Source: Chitinophagaceae bacterium (GTDB lineage: Bacteria; Bacteroidota; Bacteroidia; Chitinophagales; Chitinophagaceae). From it: a stretch of 64,000 nt of DNA. The stretch lies in contig JADKJX010000004.1 of NCBI GenBank assembly GCA_016720775.1, positions 496,001 to 560,000 on the forward strand. Direction: 5' to 3'. The notes beneath the pieces were generated by a model. It was not told the origin of the DNA, searched no databases, and saw nothing but the letters and a program-made list of their open reading frames with translations. Made by a program: the position numbers and the translations under genes. Shown one piece after another: positions 46,480 to 55,617 of this stretch (positions within the stretch are counted from its first letter, which is position 1; every line of letters begins with the position of its first letter).

Positions 46480-46662
46480 GACGCATGATTTTAAATTACC
46501 TGTTTATTTCAATGCAAAAATGCGGTCATGCTGCTTTCTGAAATTGTATGTATCGGACATGATGAGCAGGAGCAACTGGTTTTCTCCTCAGATGATTTGT
46601 TTATCTTTCACAATGAATATCCTGTTCAGGACTCACCCGTAAGTTCAGCGAAATAAACTGAT

Positions 46663-46941
46663 ATGACATTTTCTAAGATCCTCGTCGGGCTTATATCAGC
46701 CATCAATGTATATATTGGCGTACGTTTTTTATTAAATGCCCTGCACCTATTGCAAACCAGTAAGTATTCTAAAACGGCCACGTTTGTGTATGCTGTTCTT
46801 TTCCTTACCATGGGATTGGTTGGGCTCTATTTCTCTTTCTTCAAACAGGATAACAAACTGGCGCTCTGGATCGGCATCGGGCCCTGGGCACTGGCATTGC
46901 TCTTTCTTTTAATAAATATGCTGACGGGGGATTATAAATAA
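46663..46941 (+). CDS. Small membrane protein
   Basis: The 92-residue protein has three hydrophobic helices (about 4-22, 37-57 and 66-86) and a short polar loop with YSKTATF. No family is recognised. Its start lies 183 nt from the divergent cupin gene. Short overlapping frames between them look non-coding. Confidence 0.6.
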   Translation: MTFSKILVGLISAINVYIGVRFLLNALHLLQTSKYSKTATFVYAVLFLTMGLVGLYFSFFKQDNKLALWIGIGPWALALLFLLINMLTGDYK

Positions 46942-46953
46942 TTCAGCCGGATC

Positions 46954-47066
46954 TTTGCGGCCCTTTGCGCTGTATTTGCTTTGTGGTCTTTGCGGTTAGC
47001 GTTCTACTTTACGCAGGATAAAACAAAACCGCAAAGAAGCAAAGTCTTTCGCAAAGAACGCTAAGG
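46954..47066. repeat. Large imperfect inverted repeat (TTTGCGG / CCGCAAA family)
   Basis: The left arm 46954-47001 (TTTGCGGCCCTTTGCGC... TCTTTGCGGTTAGCG) pairs with the right arm 47026-47066 (AAACCGCAAAGAAGC... CGCAAAGAACGCTAAGG). It fills most of the gap between two convergent genes and may act as a shared 3' end. Confidence 0.65.
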
Positions 47067-47129
47067 TTTTTATATCCTGTCAACTTCATTATTCTGCCAA
47101 CAGTATGTGTCTTTAACGCTATGAAGCTT

Positions 47130-47666
47130 TTACTGCGGCGACGGATTAACGTCCATTACTTTTATGCCGTGTTTGGCAGCATAGGCTTTACCTGCTTTAC
47201 CCAATGCACTGTATAACTCCAGGAACGTTGCTTCGTATTTATCGCTGATAGATTTTTCAAGTGCTGCAATTTTATCGGCGCCTGCATTGCTGTCGTACAA
47301 AGCCGCCAGTTCTCTGTATTCATTGCGGTAAACAGGCAATACATATTCATACAGGGTTTTGGAAGCATCCAGCATCTCTTTTACCTCCTCGTTGCTTTCC
47401 AGGTCCTTTATTTCTTTATAATTGTTTTCGATGGCATCCAGTTTTGCCTGCAGCACTTCAGTTCTTTTCATGGGGGCGGTGGCCAGGGTCTTTTCATCCA
47501 CCAGCTTTACCGAAGGACTGGCCAGTTCCCGCTGCATGCCCGAACCGGCAAAACCATAAAGAAGGTTGCTGTTGAGGGCCACTTTGCTGAAATATTGTTC
47601 AGGGCTCAGGCTGCTGCAGGAAAAAAGAAAGCAGCAGGTGATCAGCAGCAAAAATTCTTTCTTCAT
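47130..47666 (-). CDS. Hypothetical lipoprotein
   Basis: The 178-residue protein has a type II signal peptide (LLLITCCFLFSC, Cys17). The rest is nearly all helical and charged (LQAKLDAIENNYKEIKDLESNEEVKEMLDASKTLYEYV), suggesting a helical bundle or coiled coil. No family is recognised. It is convergent with the small membrane protein gene across the repeat at 46954-47066. Confidence 0.7.
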   Translation of the reverse strand: MKKEFLLLITCCFLFSCSSLSPEQYFSKVALNSNLLYGFAGSGMQRELASPSVKLVDEKTLATAPMKRTEVLQAKLDAIENNYKEIKDLESNEEVKEMLDASKTLYEYVLPVYRNEYRELAALYDSNAGADKIAALEKSISDKYEATFLELYSALGKAGKAYAAKHGIKVMDVNPSPQ

Positions 47667-47817
47667 TTTTTATTTTAAAAGTACAAACTAATTAAGATAA
47701 CGGCAGCTGCCCCGGCCAAAGAAATTGTGCCGGCCAACTGCTTAATCTTAGCAGCTTTACTGACAGTCATCATCTTTTCCGGCAATATTCTTAACTATCT
47801 TTCTGAAAAACAATATC

Positions 47818-48243
47818 ATGCTGATACGATTTTTATTTGCTTTTTTCTGTAGCATTATATTCTCCTTCATCCTTACGTATGTCTTTAAGCGCAGGGGGCC
47901 CGGTCCTTTTCATGGCATCCTCTATTTTTTTGCCATCATATTTCTTTTTACAGCCGCTTTGGGGTTACTGCTGACACCGGTGGGGCCCATGTACAAAAAT
48001 GTGCCCTGGCTTAGTATCGTTGCTGTTGGCCTGCTCATCATGCTGCTGATTGCAGAATTACTGCCACACCATGAAAAAGCTGTGACCATCAAAAGAAAAG
48101 CAAAAAAAGATGAAGAGGATGAAGATGAAGAAGTGCTGGAAAAAGAATTTGGCATCATCGTTATCATTATCCTGGTGATACTGGCAGCGGCTATTGTATA
48201 TGCCGTAACCAGTAAAGCCGATACGTTTAAGATGTCATTCTGA
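47818..48243 (+). CDS. Small membrane protein with acidic loop
   Basis: The 141-residue protein has four hydrophobic segments (3-23, 33-53, 61-80 and 117-135). A highly charged loop (KRKAKKDEEDEDEEVLEKEFG, about 95-113) lies between the third and fourth. No family is recognised. It is convergent with the caspase-like gene, with a terminator hairpin between. Confidence 0.65.
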   Translation: MLIRFLFAFFCSIIFSFILTYVFKRRGPGPFHGILYFFAIIFLFTAALGLLLTPVGPMYKNVPWLSIVAVGLLIMLLIAELLPHHEKAVTIKRKAKKDEEDEDEEVLEKEFGIIVIIILVILAAAIVYAVTSKADTFKMSF

Positions 48244-48443
48244 TGATAAGGAATTAATACTATGATGACCAAAACTTCACAGATATGTATCTGCTGTTTC
48301 ATGTGATGCCATATTTTACTTTTCCTGGTTACATTTAAATAGCATGAGACAACAGTTGCTTTTTCTCCTGTTCAGCATCTCAGTCTTTCAATTGCATGCA
48401 TAAGGCTACAACTTCAAAAAGGAGTTCATATGGTAAACTAAAA

Positions 48444-48466
48444 AAGGTTCGTGAAACACGAACCTT
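48444..48466. terminator. Bidirectional terminator between convergent genes
   Basis: The perfect 10-bp stem AAGGTTCGTG (48444-48453) / CACGAACCTT (48457-48466) has an AAA loop, with A/T tracts on both sides. It serves the + strand small membrane protein and the - strand caspase-like gene. Confidence 0.75.
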
Positions 48467-48489
48467 AAAGAAAAAAGTAAAAAACTATA

Positions 48490-49839
48490 TCAATTTATTT
48501 TAAACATGGGTGTTTGCCTGCATGGTTTGATCACTGCTGCATTTTCCGGTTGGGGGCAATCGGAATAACCGGCCGTAGTAGCAGTTTGCAGTTGTACATT
48601 TTCAGTGATCTGCTGCCAGCTTACATTCTGGTACGTGATGCTCATGAATTTCTGCAGGGCATCCCTGAACTGGGTTGTAAAGATCCCCCCATCTGCCGAG
48701 TTACCTGCTGACACCTGGCCTTTTGCTGCCGCTGTCATTAGTATTGAAAGACGGTTGGGATTCATGAAGAGGCTTCGCATATTCTCAACACTCAACCCAA
48801 CGGGGGAAGGACGGGTATTGGCAATATTGGAACTGCGTGCATTTGAAACAGAAGGATGCCAGTTGCAGCAATCACTTATCACCAGGTTCAGGCGGCTCGG
48901 CTTGGCTTTTACAATATCATATATCTCTTCCATGTTCAATTCACCCTCTCCCTTTTTTATGGGAATGTCTTTATCAGGCCGCAGGTCGAGGTACGGGAAC
49001 AGGTGATTGTCTTCCCTGCTGTATCCATGGCCCGAGTAATAAAATATAACGATGTCGTTCTTGGTTGCTTTGATCTCGTCTATCTTTTTCAGCACATTGT
49101 CACGGCCCAGTTCTTTACCCAGCACTTCTTTTATCTCAATGGGTATCTCCAGTTTGCCGGCGAGCTTGGTGAAATAACTCTGTTGCTTTTTCCGGTCAGT
49201 CTCACAATCGCCGCCGATGCTTTCATCCTCGTTGTCAATAACGGTAAGCAGGTACATTTTAGAAGACTTCAGATCGGGAGGCAGGCTACGTATGTTTGTT
49301 TGAAAAAGATTTTTATATATCTCTTCGTCTTTGGTGAAATAGGTAAGCACCAGCTCACGGGTCAGGTCTTTATCTTCCAATAGCCGGATATCGCCATCAA
49401 TTACTCCCAGCATCGGTTTATTATTCTGGTCTTTGGTGGTTACCTTCCAGGGAACGTATACATCTTTTTCTTTGTCGTATTTGAACCAGAACGATATGGG
49501 TGGAAAATCAGCCGTAGTGTCTTTACCATCCCCTTCGATCACAAAAAAGTTTTTACCGGTAAAATAGGTCTGGTCGTAATTAACAACCCCGTTCTTCCCT
49601 TTTGGGAACCCCTGTGTAAGCTCGCAGTCAAGGATGAACCCCTTTTCCGTTTCCGAGCCTTTATAACTTATCCGCATCATACCCGTGCCATCGTCATTTA
49701 AAAGATAGAAGGAACTGTATTCCTGGTAATCTCCTTTTGCCCCGCTGCCAAAATGAAAGAACATTTCATAAAAAGATTGGGCGTTAGCTGTACTAAAGAA
49801 GAGAATGAAAATTGCAATAAGGCGTGACCTTAATTTCAT
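48490..49839 (-). CDS. Secreted caspase-like (C14/orthocaspase) peptidase
   Basis: The 449-residue protein has a signal peptide (1-20, ...FFSTANA). The peptidase domain (about 190-400) shows the caspase-fold dyad: His271 in IVIFYYSGHGYS and Cys325 in LVISDCCNWH, each at the end of a core beta strand. The loop has CN where many metacaspases have CHSG. The first 180 residues are beta-rich and unassigned. Metacaspases cut after Arg/Lys; the specificity here is unknown. An exported caspase-type protease could act on envelope or host proteins. Confidence 0.85.
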   Translation of the reverse strand: MKLRSRLIAIFILFFSTANAQSFYEMFFHFGSGAKGDYQEYSSFYLLNDDGTGMMRISYKGSETEKGFILDCELTQGFPKGKNGVVNYDQTYFTGKNFFVIEGDGKDTTADFPPISFWFKYDKEKDVYVPWKVTTKDQNNKPMLGVIDGDIRLLEDKDLTRELVLTYFTKDEEIYKNLFQTNIRSLPPDLKSSKMYLLTVIDNEDESIGGDCETDRKKQQSYFTKLAGKLEIPIEIKEVLGKELGRDNVLKKIDEIKATKNDIVIFYYSGHGYSREDNHLFPYLDLRPDKDIPIKKGEGELNMEEIYDIVKAKPSRLNLVISDCCNWHPSVSNARSSNIANTRPSPVGLSVENMRSLFMNPNRLSILMTAAAKGQVSAGNSADGGIFTTQFRDALQKFMSITYQNVSWQQITENVQLQTATTAGYSDCPQPENAAVIKPCRQTPMFKIN

Positions 49840-50042
49840 AAGCGATGTTTTGAAACTTTAAAATACACTTACTGGCGATAAAAACAAAATTTCCGGGTAG
49901 CCGTTATGGAGTCATTAACGCGGAGTTCATCCTGTCTTCACCCCAAAATGCCGGCGTACCGGCTTACCAATAAAGGCAATTCCCATGATGTTTATCATAT
50001 TCCTGCTTTATATGCTTTGCTATTTTACGGTCAAAACAAATT

Positions 50043-51695
50043 ATGCAGCAGAACCGGATCAGGCGCCAGGATGTTGAACAGTTGCTGAAACTTTCATTGC
50101 TCAGCCAGCCGGGCTATTCAAAACTCCTGGAAAAGAAGCTACGAGGGCTGTTGATTTGCAAACCAGCCGGCACAGCGCTCTGTAAGTCATATCATGATGT
50201 ACTGCTTTTTGTTTGTGTGTATGCCCCCGGCAAAAAGATAAAGGCATTGGCAGAAGAAGCATTGTTGCAGGTAAAGGAACAAGTTGCTTCGGGGATGAAT
50301 AGCGCCCGGTATAACGATCAGCTTTCATTAAGCGGAAGCGGTATTGCCGGCTCTATGCTCACCTGCCAGTTCAGCCTTCCCATCACCGAATGGCTGCTGG
50401 AAAAATTTCCCGGCAGCGTACTCATGCATTCTGCTTCTGGCGATGCGGTGGCAGGCGGCATGATCCTGCACCAGCTTTTTCCCCGGATCGAATATTACTA
50501 TACCACGCAGGGAACAATGTCGCTGCAAAAAAGAATTGAATCCGTCACCGCAAAACACCGGTCGTTGCCACAGCTCGTCAATGCCTTACGGCATTCCATT
50601 GCCAATGAAAGTACACGGGAGATCTTATTCGACTGCCTGCAGGTGTTCACTTCCTGGAAACTGGATGACCCGGTCTTTAACCGGAGTTTTATTAAAGGAA
50701 TTTTATTACCGGTATTTTATCACAAAAAAATAATAAAGCAGGTTGACCCGGCTGCCGTTCTTGCCAGGCCACTCCCGCAAAAAATATTATTATCACCGCA
50801 ACAAAGCAATCATTTGCTTGATGTGGCAAAAGCTTCGCTTGCTTTTTATTCCCGGGAAACAGAACCCATCACACTTGCATCGGTGCGGCAGGTAAAACTA
50901 TTTGCATGCCAGCGTGGCTTATCCATTGCCTTGTATGGCATAAAACCCGGGCGGCGCCTTTCCCTGGAATCTTATATTGGTTACATGGTTTTCAAAAACA
51001 ATATCCCCGTGGCTTATGGCGGAGGCTGGATATTTGCAGACCGCTGTAAGATCGGGCTCAATATTTATCCGCCTTTCCGCAGGGGAGAATCAGCACTTTT
51101 GTTTGCAGAGGTACTGCGGCTCTATCAACGGCTTTACGGAGTACAACGTTTTGTAGTTAAGCCTTACCAGTTTGGCAAGGATAATAAAGAAGGATTGCAA
51201 AGCGCTGCCTTCTGGTTTTATTACAAACTGGGTTTCCGGCCACAGGATGAAGCGATTGCTGCGCTTGCAGCTACAGAATGGGAAAGCGGTAAACGGTCCG
51301 GTATTGAGTTGCTTAAAAAATTCACGGAAAGTAATCTCGAACTTTCACTAAAACCTATGTTGCAGAAAGATATTGATCCCGAACACATCAGCCGGATGAT
51401 CACCCGGATGATCCTGCGGAAATTTAAAGGCGATCGTATGCTGGCATCAGAAACCTGTTCTTCCCTCCTGCGGAAACAATTGCAACTTAAAGATACTTCT
51501 CCCTATGAACCCCATTTCAGTGAGCTGAGCCTGCTCATCAGCCTGGTACCGGGCATTGATAAATGGACCATCGCTGAGAAAATAAAATTACTTCAGTTAG
51601 TAAAAGCAAAAGCCTATAGTGACGATGCGTATATCAGCCAAATTCAAAAATGTGAGAAGTTGCTGGCCGGCATTTACGAAGTGCTTCAAAAGTGA
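50043..51695 (+). CDS. Uncharacterised 550-residue protein with a GNAT-like central region
   Basis: I do not recognise a named family. The protein is cytoplasmic, with no signal peptide or clear membrane helix. Residues about 305-405 resemble a GNAT fold: YIGYMVFKNNIPVAYGGGWIFADRCKIGLNIYPPFRRGESALLFAEVL, then VKPYQFGKDNKEGLQSAAFWFYYKLGFRP, similar to the end of acetyltransferase domains. The flanking N-terminal 300 and C-terminal 130 residues are helical and basic. It sits alone between a divergent caspase-like gene and an oppositely oriented lipoprotein gene. Some kind of acyl transfer is possible but unproven. Confidence 0.7.
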   Translation: MQQNRIRRQDVEQLLKLSLLSQPGYSKLLEKKLRGLLICKPAGTALCKSYHDVLLFVCVYAPGKKIKALAEEALLQVKEQVASGMNSARYNDQLSLSGSGIAGSMLTCQFSLPITEWLLEKFPGSVLMHSASGDAVAGGMILHQLFPRIEYYYTTQGTMSLQKRIESVTAKHRSLPQLVNALRHSIANESTREILFDCLQVFTSWKLDDPVFNRSFIKGILLPVFYHKKIIKQVDPAAVLARPLPQKILLSPQQSNHLLDVAKASLAFYSRETEPITLASVRQVKLFACQRGLSIALYGIKPGRRLSLESYIGYMVFKNNIPVAYGGGWIFADRCKIGLNIYPPFRRGESALLFAEVLRLYQRLYGVQRFVVKPYQFGKDNKEGLQSAAFWFYYKLGFRPQDEAIAALAATEWESGKRSGIELLKKFTESNLELSLKPMLQKDIDPEHISRMITRMILRKFKGDRMLASETCSSLLRKQLQLKDTSPYEPHFSELSLLISLVPGIDKWTIAEKIKLLQLVKAKAYSDDAYISQIQKCEKLLAGIYEVLQK

Positions 51696-51737
51696 TAGGA
51701 AATTTCAACAGGTTACTCTCCATATTGTAAAAGAAAA

Positions 51738-51757
51738 AACCTTCATTGCTGAAGGCT
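51738..51757 (-). terminator. Hairpin terminator for the leftward lipoprotein gene
   Basis: CCTTC (51740-51744) and GAAGG (51751-51755) pair with loop ATTGCT. In the leftward direction the hairpin is followed by TTTTTTCTTTT, a strong T tract, so it ends the leftward transcript from 52294-51971. It could also act on the + strand gene ending at 51695. No gene lies in the gap 51696-51970. Confidence 0.6.
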
Positions 51758-51970
51758 TTTCACAGGAGTTAGTAATTTTTTACGATGGCCATCCCGGAAT
51801 GGTTCACCGGTTTTCACAGGACAGTATCTGTTTCAGAGGTTTGGATACTTGGATTTTTTTAACAGTACAAAGATGCGGTTCTTTTGCAAACCAGGTTATA
51901 GACCCAATTGGGAATCTTTTGTAGAAGTTTTACGAGAGCTTATATAAGAAACACCGGTTTTAATAGAACC

Positions 51971-52294
51971 TTACTGTTTTACGGGAGGATTGAAGTCTTC
52001 ATTGTCAAATATCCCTTTGTGGTAAAGATAATATTTGCCATCCCGGTTATTACGCCAGTAGCGATGGCCTTCCAGGTCGTAATAATACCTTCCATCCACA
52101 CTTCGTTTGGCTACAACGTCATTTACCACGATCACTTTGGGCACGGCCGTTTTTACCGTGGCTTTTTTTACTGTAACTGCCTCAGCAGGTTTACCGGCAG
52201 GCGAATTCGCAGCGGAAGGATGACTCTTTTTACTGCAGTTGCTGATGGCCGACATTAGTATGATCGCTGATGCCAACAGAAATATTTTGTTCAT
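51971..52294 (-). CDS. Small lipoprotein
   Basis: The 107-residue protein has a type II signal peptide (AIILMSAISNC, Cys20), a low-complexity Ala/Lys/Val linker (AVTVKKATVKTAVPKVIVV) and an aromatic C-terminal domain: DGRYYYDLEGHRYWRNNRDGKYYLYHKG, two nearly repeated YYY/YW units. The repeated aromatic strands suggest a small beta unit that could bind a surface ligand. No family is recognised. It is divergent from the M1 peptidase gene. Confidence 0.7.
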   Translation of the reverse strand: MNKIFLLASAIILMSAISNCSKKSHPSAANSPAGKPAEAVTVKKATVKTAVPKVIVVNDVVAKRSVDGRYYYDLEGHRYWRNNRDGKYYLYHKGIFDNEDFNPPVKQ

Positions 52295-52486
52295 TGGATG
52301 CTGTTTGGGCCTCCTCGTTCAAGAATGCTACCAAACTATGTTAAAAAAGAAAAACAAGAGGGATTGCCTATCCTGCTAATAAAGATAATGAATCTGCCGG
52401 TACCTTAAATAGGGAGGCCGCTCATAAAAATATTCACACACAAAATGAGCAATTACCTTTATCTTACTGTTATCAAAACTACTACC

Positions 52487-54079
52487 ATGCGTACTATCTT
52501 ATCCTTCGTTTTATTGATCGCCGCATTCAGCAGCACTGCACAAAACCTGAAATCCGGCGGCAGACTAAAACCCGAGCAGGCCATCATGGACATCCGGCAT
52601 TATACCGTTGCCCTGGATGTTGATCCGGCACAAAAAACCATTAATGGTTATACCGAGATCGACCTCAACCTTTCCCAAGCCACTAATTTACTTTTATTTG
52701 ATTTCTGGCATGGGCTCACGGTGAGCCAGGTTTGGGTGAATGGCAAGACAAACAATTTTACACACGGCAATGATGATCTCATACGCAGCAATGTACAACA
52801 ACAGCTACCCGTTGGAAAAGTAAAAGTGAAGATCGCTTACGGAGGCACACCGGGTGTTGCTGAAAGAGCACCCTGGACAGGAGGTTTTCAATGGGCGAAG
52901 GACAGCAAGGGCAATCCATGGATCGCTATTACCTGCCAGGGCGAGGGCGCAAAAATTTATTTTCCCTGCAAAGATCATCCCAGCGATGAACCCAACGAAG
53001 GTGCCGATATGATCATTACCGTTCCGGAAGGTTTGGTAGTGGCTGCACCGGGTCTCTTGCAAAAAGTAACCACTAAAAAAGGAAAGTCAACATACCACTG
53101 GAAAACAAATTACACAATCAGCAATTACTGCATTGTATTTAATGTGGCAAAATACAAAGTGGCCAAAAGAATTTATACCACCTGTGATGGCAATAAAGTG
53201 CCGATGGAATATTATGTGCTGGAAGAGAACCTGGATAAAGCAGAAAAACTATTAGACATCTTTGAACAGACCTGCCGCATCCAGGAAAAATATTTTGGCG
53301 AATACCCCTGGGTAAAAGAAAGAATTGCCGCTTCGGAAACACCGCACCTGGGCATGGAGCACCAGACAAATATTGCTTATGGCAACAAATACAAGTACAC
53401 ACAGGTAGGCGGAAAAGATTTTGACTGGCTGCTGCACCACGAATTCGGGCATGAGTGGTGGGCCAATAAAGTAACCAACCGGGACTGGGGACACATGTGG
53501 ATACAGGAAGGCATCTGCAGTTTTGGCGATGCACTGGCAACAAGGGAACTGGCCGGTGAAGATGCTTACATAAAAAGGATGCAGCAAACAGCCAGGAGCA
53601 CACAAAACAAACTACCCGTTGTACGTGGCGATGAAGTAGATTCAGACAGTGCGTACTACGGCGATATTTATGGCAAGGGAGCGTTCTTCATGCATACGCT
53701 GCGTTATGTAATGGGTGATGAGATATTTTTCCCCACGCTTAAAAAACTGGCCACAGATCCAAAGTATACGTACGACAATACCGTAATGACAACTGATGTG
53801 GAACAGCTTTTCAGCGGCGCTTATGGAAAAAGCCTGAAGCCATTATTTCAACTCTATTTATATACAATAAATAAACTCGAAATTCACGTGCAGCAAACCG
53901 CCGATGATAAATACCTGGTGAAACTGATGAATATGGATATGCCATTGCCGGTTGATATTGTGACCGATGCAGGAACGCAACGGCTTACTATTGATAAGAA
54001 AGGAACAACGGTAACAAGCAAAACACTCATACAGGTTGATCCCAAAGTATTTTACCTGAAGAAAGTGATATTTGAGTAA
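52487..54079 (+). CDS. M1 family metallopeptidase (aminopeptidase N-like), secreted
   Basis: The ATG at 52487 (MRTILSFVLLIAAFSSTAQ) starts on a signal peptide; an ATG at 52445 would add 14 residues before it. The 530-residue protein has an M1 N-terminal beta domain, the substrate-binding G289-M-E (GAMEN variant GMEHQ) and the zinc site H318-E-F-G-H322 with E341 (HEFGHEWWANKVTNRDWGHMWIQEG). It should remove N-terminal residues from peptides in the periplasm. The length is short because the large C-terminal helical domain of aminopeptidase N is absent. Confidence 0.92.
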   Translation: MRTILSFVLLIAAFSSTAQNLKSGGRLKPEQAIMDIRHYTVALDVDPAQKTINGYTEIDLNLSQATNLLLFDFWHGLTVSQVWVNGKTNNFTHGNDDLIRSNVQQQLPVGKVKVKIAYGGTPGVAERAPWTGGFQWAKDSKGNPWIAITCQGEGAKIYFPCKDHPSDEPNEGADMIITVPEGLVVAAPGLLQKVTTKKGKSTYHWKTNYTISNYCIVFNVAKYKVAKRIYTTCDGNKVPMEYYVLEENLDKAEKLLDIFEQTCRIQEKYFGEYPWVKERIAASETPHLGMEHQTNIAYGNKYKYTQVGGKDFDWLLHHEFGHEWWANKVTNRDWGHMWIQEGICSFGDALATRELAGEDAYIKRMQQTARSTQNKLPVVRGDEVDSDSAYYGDIYGKGAFFMHTLRYVMGDEIFFPTLKKLATDPKYTYDNTVMTTDVEQLFSGAYGKSLKPLFQLYLYTINKLEIHVQQTADDKYLVKLMNMDMPLPVDIVTDAGTQRLTIDKKGTTVTSKTLIQVDPKVFYLKKVIFE

Positions 54080-54086
54080 AGTTGTT

Positions 54087-54482
54087 TTAAATCTTCATTT
54101 CAATCATCCATACATGGCCAAAGGGATCTTTGAGTTCGCCCTGGCGATAACCATAGTCATAGCTCTGTGCCGGGGAAACCAGTTCTGCACCTGCTGCCAG
54201 TGCTCTTTCCATGACCGTATCCACATCTGGAACAAATAAGCCGATGAGTGTGGTGGTTCCATTATACTTTCCAGGAATGAACCGGGCCGGGTTGGCTGTT
54301 ACTTCATGCAAATGAAAGAGAGCGCCGTTGATCGACAGTTCAGAAACATGAATGCTCCCATCATCATTTGAGAAACGCCTCAACTCTACTGCACCAAATG
54401 CTTTTTCATAAAAACTGATATCGGTAATTCCGTTCGGTATGTAAAGCTGCGGAGCAAATACGGTTTTGTTTAACTCATTCAT
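54087..54482 (-). CDS. VOC family (glyoxalase/bleomycin resistance-like) protein
   Basis: The 131-residue protein shows the VOC fold: YIPNGITDISFYEKAFGAVELRRF, HVSELSINGALFHLHEV, and the second half FVPDVDTVMERALAAGAELVSPAQ ending in DYGYRQGELKDPFGHVWMIEMK. This is the PhnB/glyoxalase-like layout with a pseudo-repeat of two beta-alpha-beta units. The exact reaction cannot be told. It is convergent with the M1 peptidase gene, 7 nt apart. Confidence 0.85.
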   Translation of the reverse strand: MNELNKTVFAPQLYIPNGITDISFYEKAFGAVELRRFSNDDGSIHVSELSINGALFHLHEVTANPARFIPGKYNGTTTLIGLFVPDVDTVMERALAAGAELVSPAQSYDYGYRQGELKDPFGHVWMIEMKI

Positions 54483-54578
54483 AGTGATCCTGTTTATAAA
54501 ATGCAGCAGTTAAATATACGAAAGGCTGATCTTTTGATGATTTAGTCTTGTAACTTTCAGGTAACAAAACTACTGATC

Positions 54579-55085
54579 ATGAATGCTGCAGCACTTAAAG
54601 AATTACAGGCACCGCTCAAAGATAAATACCGGGAAGACCCGGCATCAGCCATCATAACATTAAAAGCAGAAGGAAACCTGGGCGAAGGAATTTCCTGTAA
54701 AGTAGAAACGGGCAAAGCCATCGTGGAAGCCGGACTTCATCCCGCCACGGGCGGAACCGGGATGCTGGCATGCTCGGGAGACATGTTGCTGGAAGCATTG
54801 GTGGCCTGTGCCGGCGTAACATTGCAGGCCGTGTCAACAGCCATCGGCATTGAAATAAAAAATGGAACTGTAAAAGCAGCAGGCGATCTCGACTTCCGCG
54901 GCACGCTGGGTGTTTCAAAAGAAGCGCCGGTTGGTTTTAAAAATATCCGGCTTGATTTTATATTGGAATCAAATGCTACGGCCGAACAACTCGAAAGCCT
55001 GGCCAAACTCACCGAGCGTTATTGCGTGGTGTATCAAACCCTTGCCAAAGGGGTACCCGTTGAAACGAATTATTATTCTGCTTAA
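54579..55085 (+). CDS. OsmC family peroxiredoxin-like protein
   Basis: The 168-residue cytoplasmic protein has the two OsmC cysteines Cys65 (GMLACSGDMLLEALVAC) and Cys77 or its near neighbours, plus the second-half ERYCVVYQTLAKGVPVE motif. OsmC/Ohr proteins reduce organic hydroperoxides through a thiolate cysteine; this member belongs to the YhfA-like side and could also be a persulfide or Ohr-like enzyme. It is followed by a terminator shared with the DUF4242 gene. Confidence 0.82.
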   Translation: MNAAALKELQAPLKDKYREDPASAIITLKAEGNLGEGISCKVETGKAIVEAGLHPATGGTGMLACSGDMLLEALVACAGVTLQAVSTAIGIEIKNGTVKAAGDLDFRGTLGVSKEAPVGFKNIRLDFILESNATAEQLESLAKLTERYCVVYQTLAKGVPVETNYYSA

Positions 55086-55110
55086 ACCTTATTTCATTCA
55101 TAAAAAAGAT

Positions 55111-55135
55111 AAAGCCCGTTGTAAGAACGGGCTTT
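55111..55135. terminator. Bidirectional terminator between OsmC and DUF4242 genes
   Basis: The perfect 10-bp stem AAAGCCCGTT (55111-55120) / AACGGGCTTT (55126-55135) has loop GTAAG, with A runs on both flanks. It lies between convergent genes. Confidence 0.85.
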
Positions 55136-55160
55136 AAAAAATTGCTCATTATTTATAAAG

Positions 55161-55553
55161 TTATTTTGCCGTAGCCGGACTTATGACCGTTCCTACTTCC
55201 ACGATGGTATTGGCGGGGAATCCTCCTTTTTTTGCATGCTCCCTGATGAGCTCTTCATTCTTGGCTTTGTAAATACAATAGATCTTGTTCCCGGTTACAT
55301 AGCTCTGTATCCACTCTATGTCGGGGCCCATTTCAGTAAGAACCGAACAGGATTTTTGTGAGATGCCTTTTAACTGTTCCGGGGTGAATTTTCCGGCGTC
55401 GGGAATTTCCCTTTCAATAAGATAGGTTTTCATTTCTGTTTTGTTTTGTGTTTTAGAATTTGTTGTTTGTGTTGCGGTTTGTGCCATAGAAGCATAACCG
55501 GTAAAAAGAATGATTGTGATGAGCAATTGAAGCCGGCTGGCGATGAATTTCAT
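55161..55553 (-). CDS. Exported DUF4242 (SCO4226-type) protein
   Basis: The 130-residue protein has an N-terminal signal-like helix (QLLITIILFTGYASMAQ) and a Thr/Asn linker. Residues 42-128 form a DUF4242 domain: KTYLIEREIPDAGKFTPEQLKGIS, then IEWIQSYVTGNKIYCIYKAKNEELIREHAKKGGFP. The related cytoplasmic domain in SCO4226 is annotated as nickel-binding; metal binding here is not shown. A Bacteroidota -7 box (TATCTTTG, 55584-55591) and two near-identical palindromic operators lie upstream. The adjacent AraC fusion gene also carries a DUF4242 domain, so co-regulation or direct control is likely. Confidence 0.82.
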   Translation of the reverse strand: MKFIASRLQLLITIILFTGYASMAQTATQTTNSKTQNKTEMKTYLIEREIPDAGKFTPEQLKGISQKSCSVLTEMGPDIEWIQSYVTGNKIYCIYKAKNEELIREHAKKGGFPANTIVEVGTVISPATAK

Positions 55554-55583
55554 AACAGTAGTTTTTAATTGTTAAGAGATGAT

Positions 55584-55591
55584 CAAAGATA
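55584..55591 (-). promoter_or_regulatory. -7 promoter element of the DUF4242 gene
   Basis: On the reverse strand TATCTTTG fits TAnnTTTG perfectly, 31 nt from the start codon at 55553. The nearest upstream TTTG is 27 nt away instead of about 20, a weak -33 that would suit an activator-dependent promoter. Confidence 0.55.
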
Positions 55592-55617
55592 ATATCAGCT
55601 AATGCCGGAAGGATGTA

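Noticed and set aside
46448..46642. Small frame between the cupin and small membrane protein genes
   Set aside because: It overlaps the cupin start on the other strand, has no recognisable domain or good start signal, and its composition is like a shadow.
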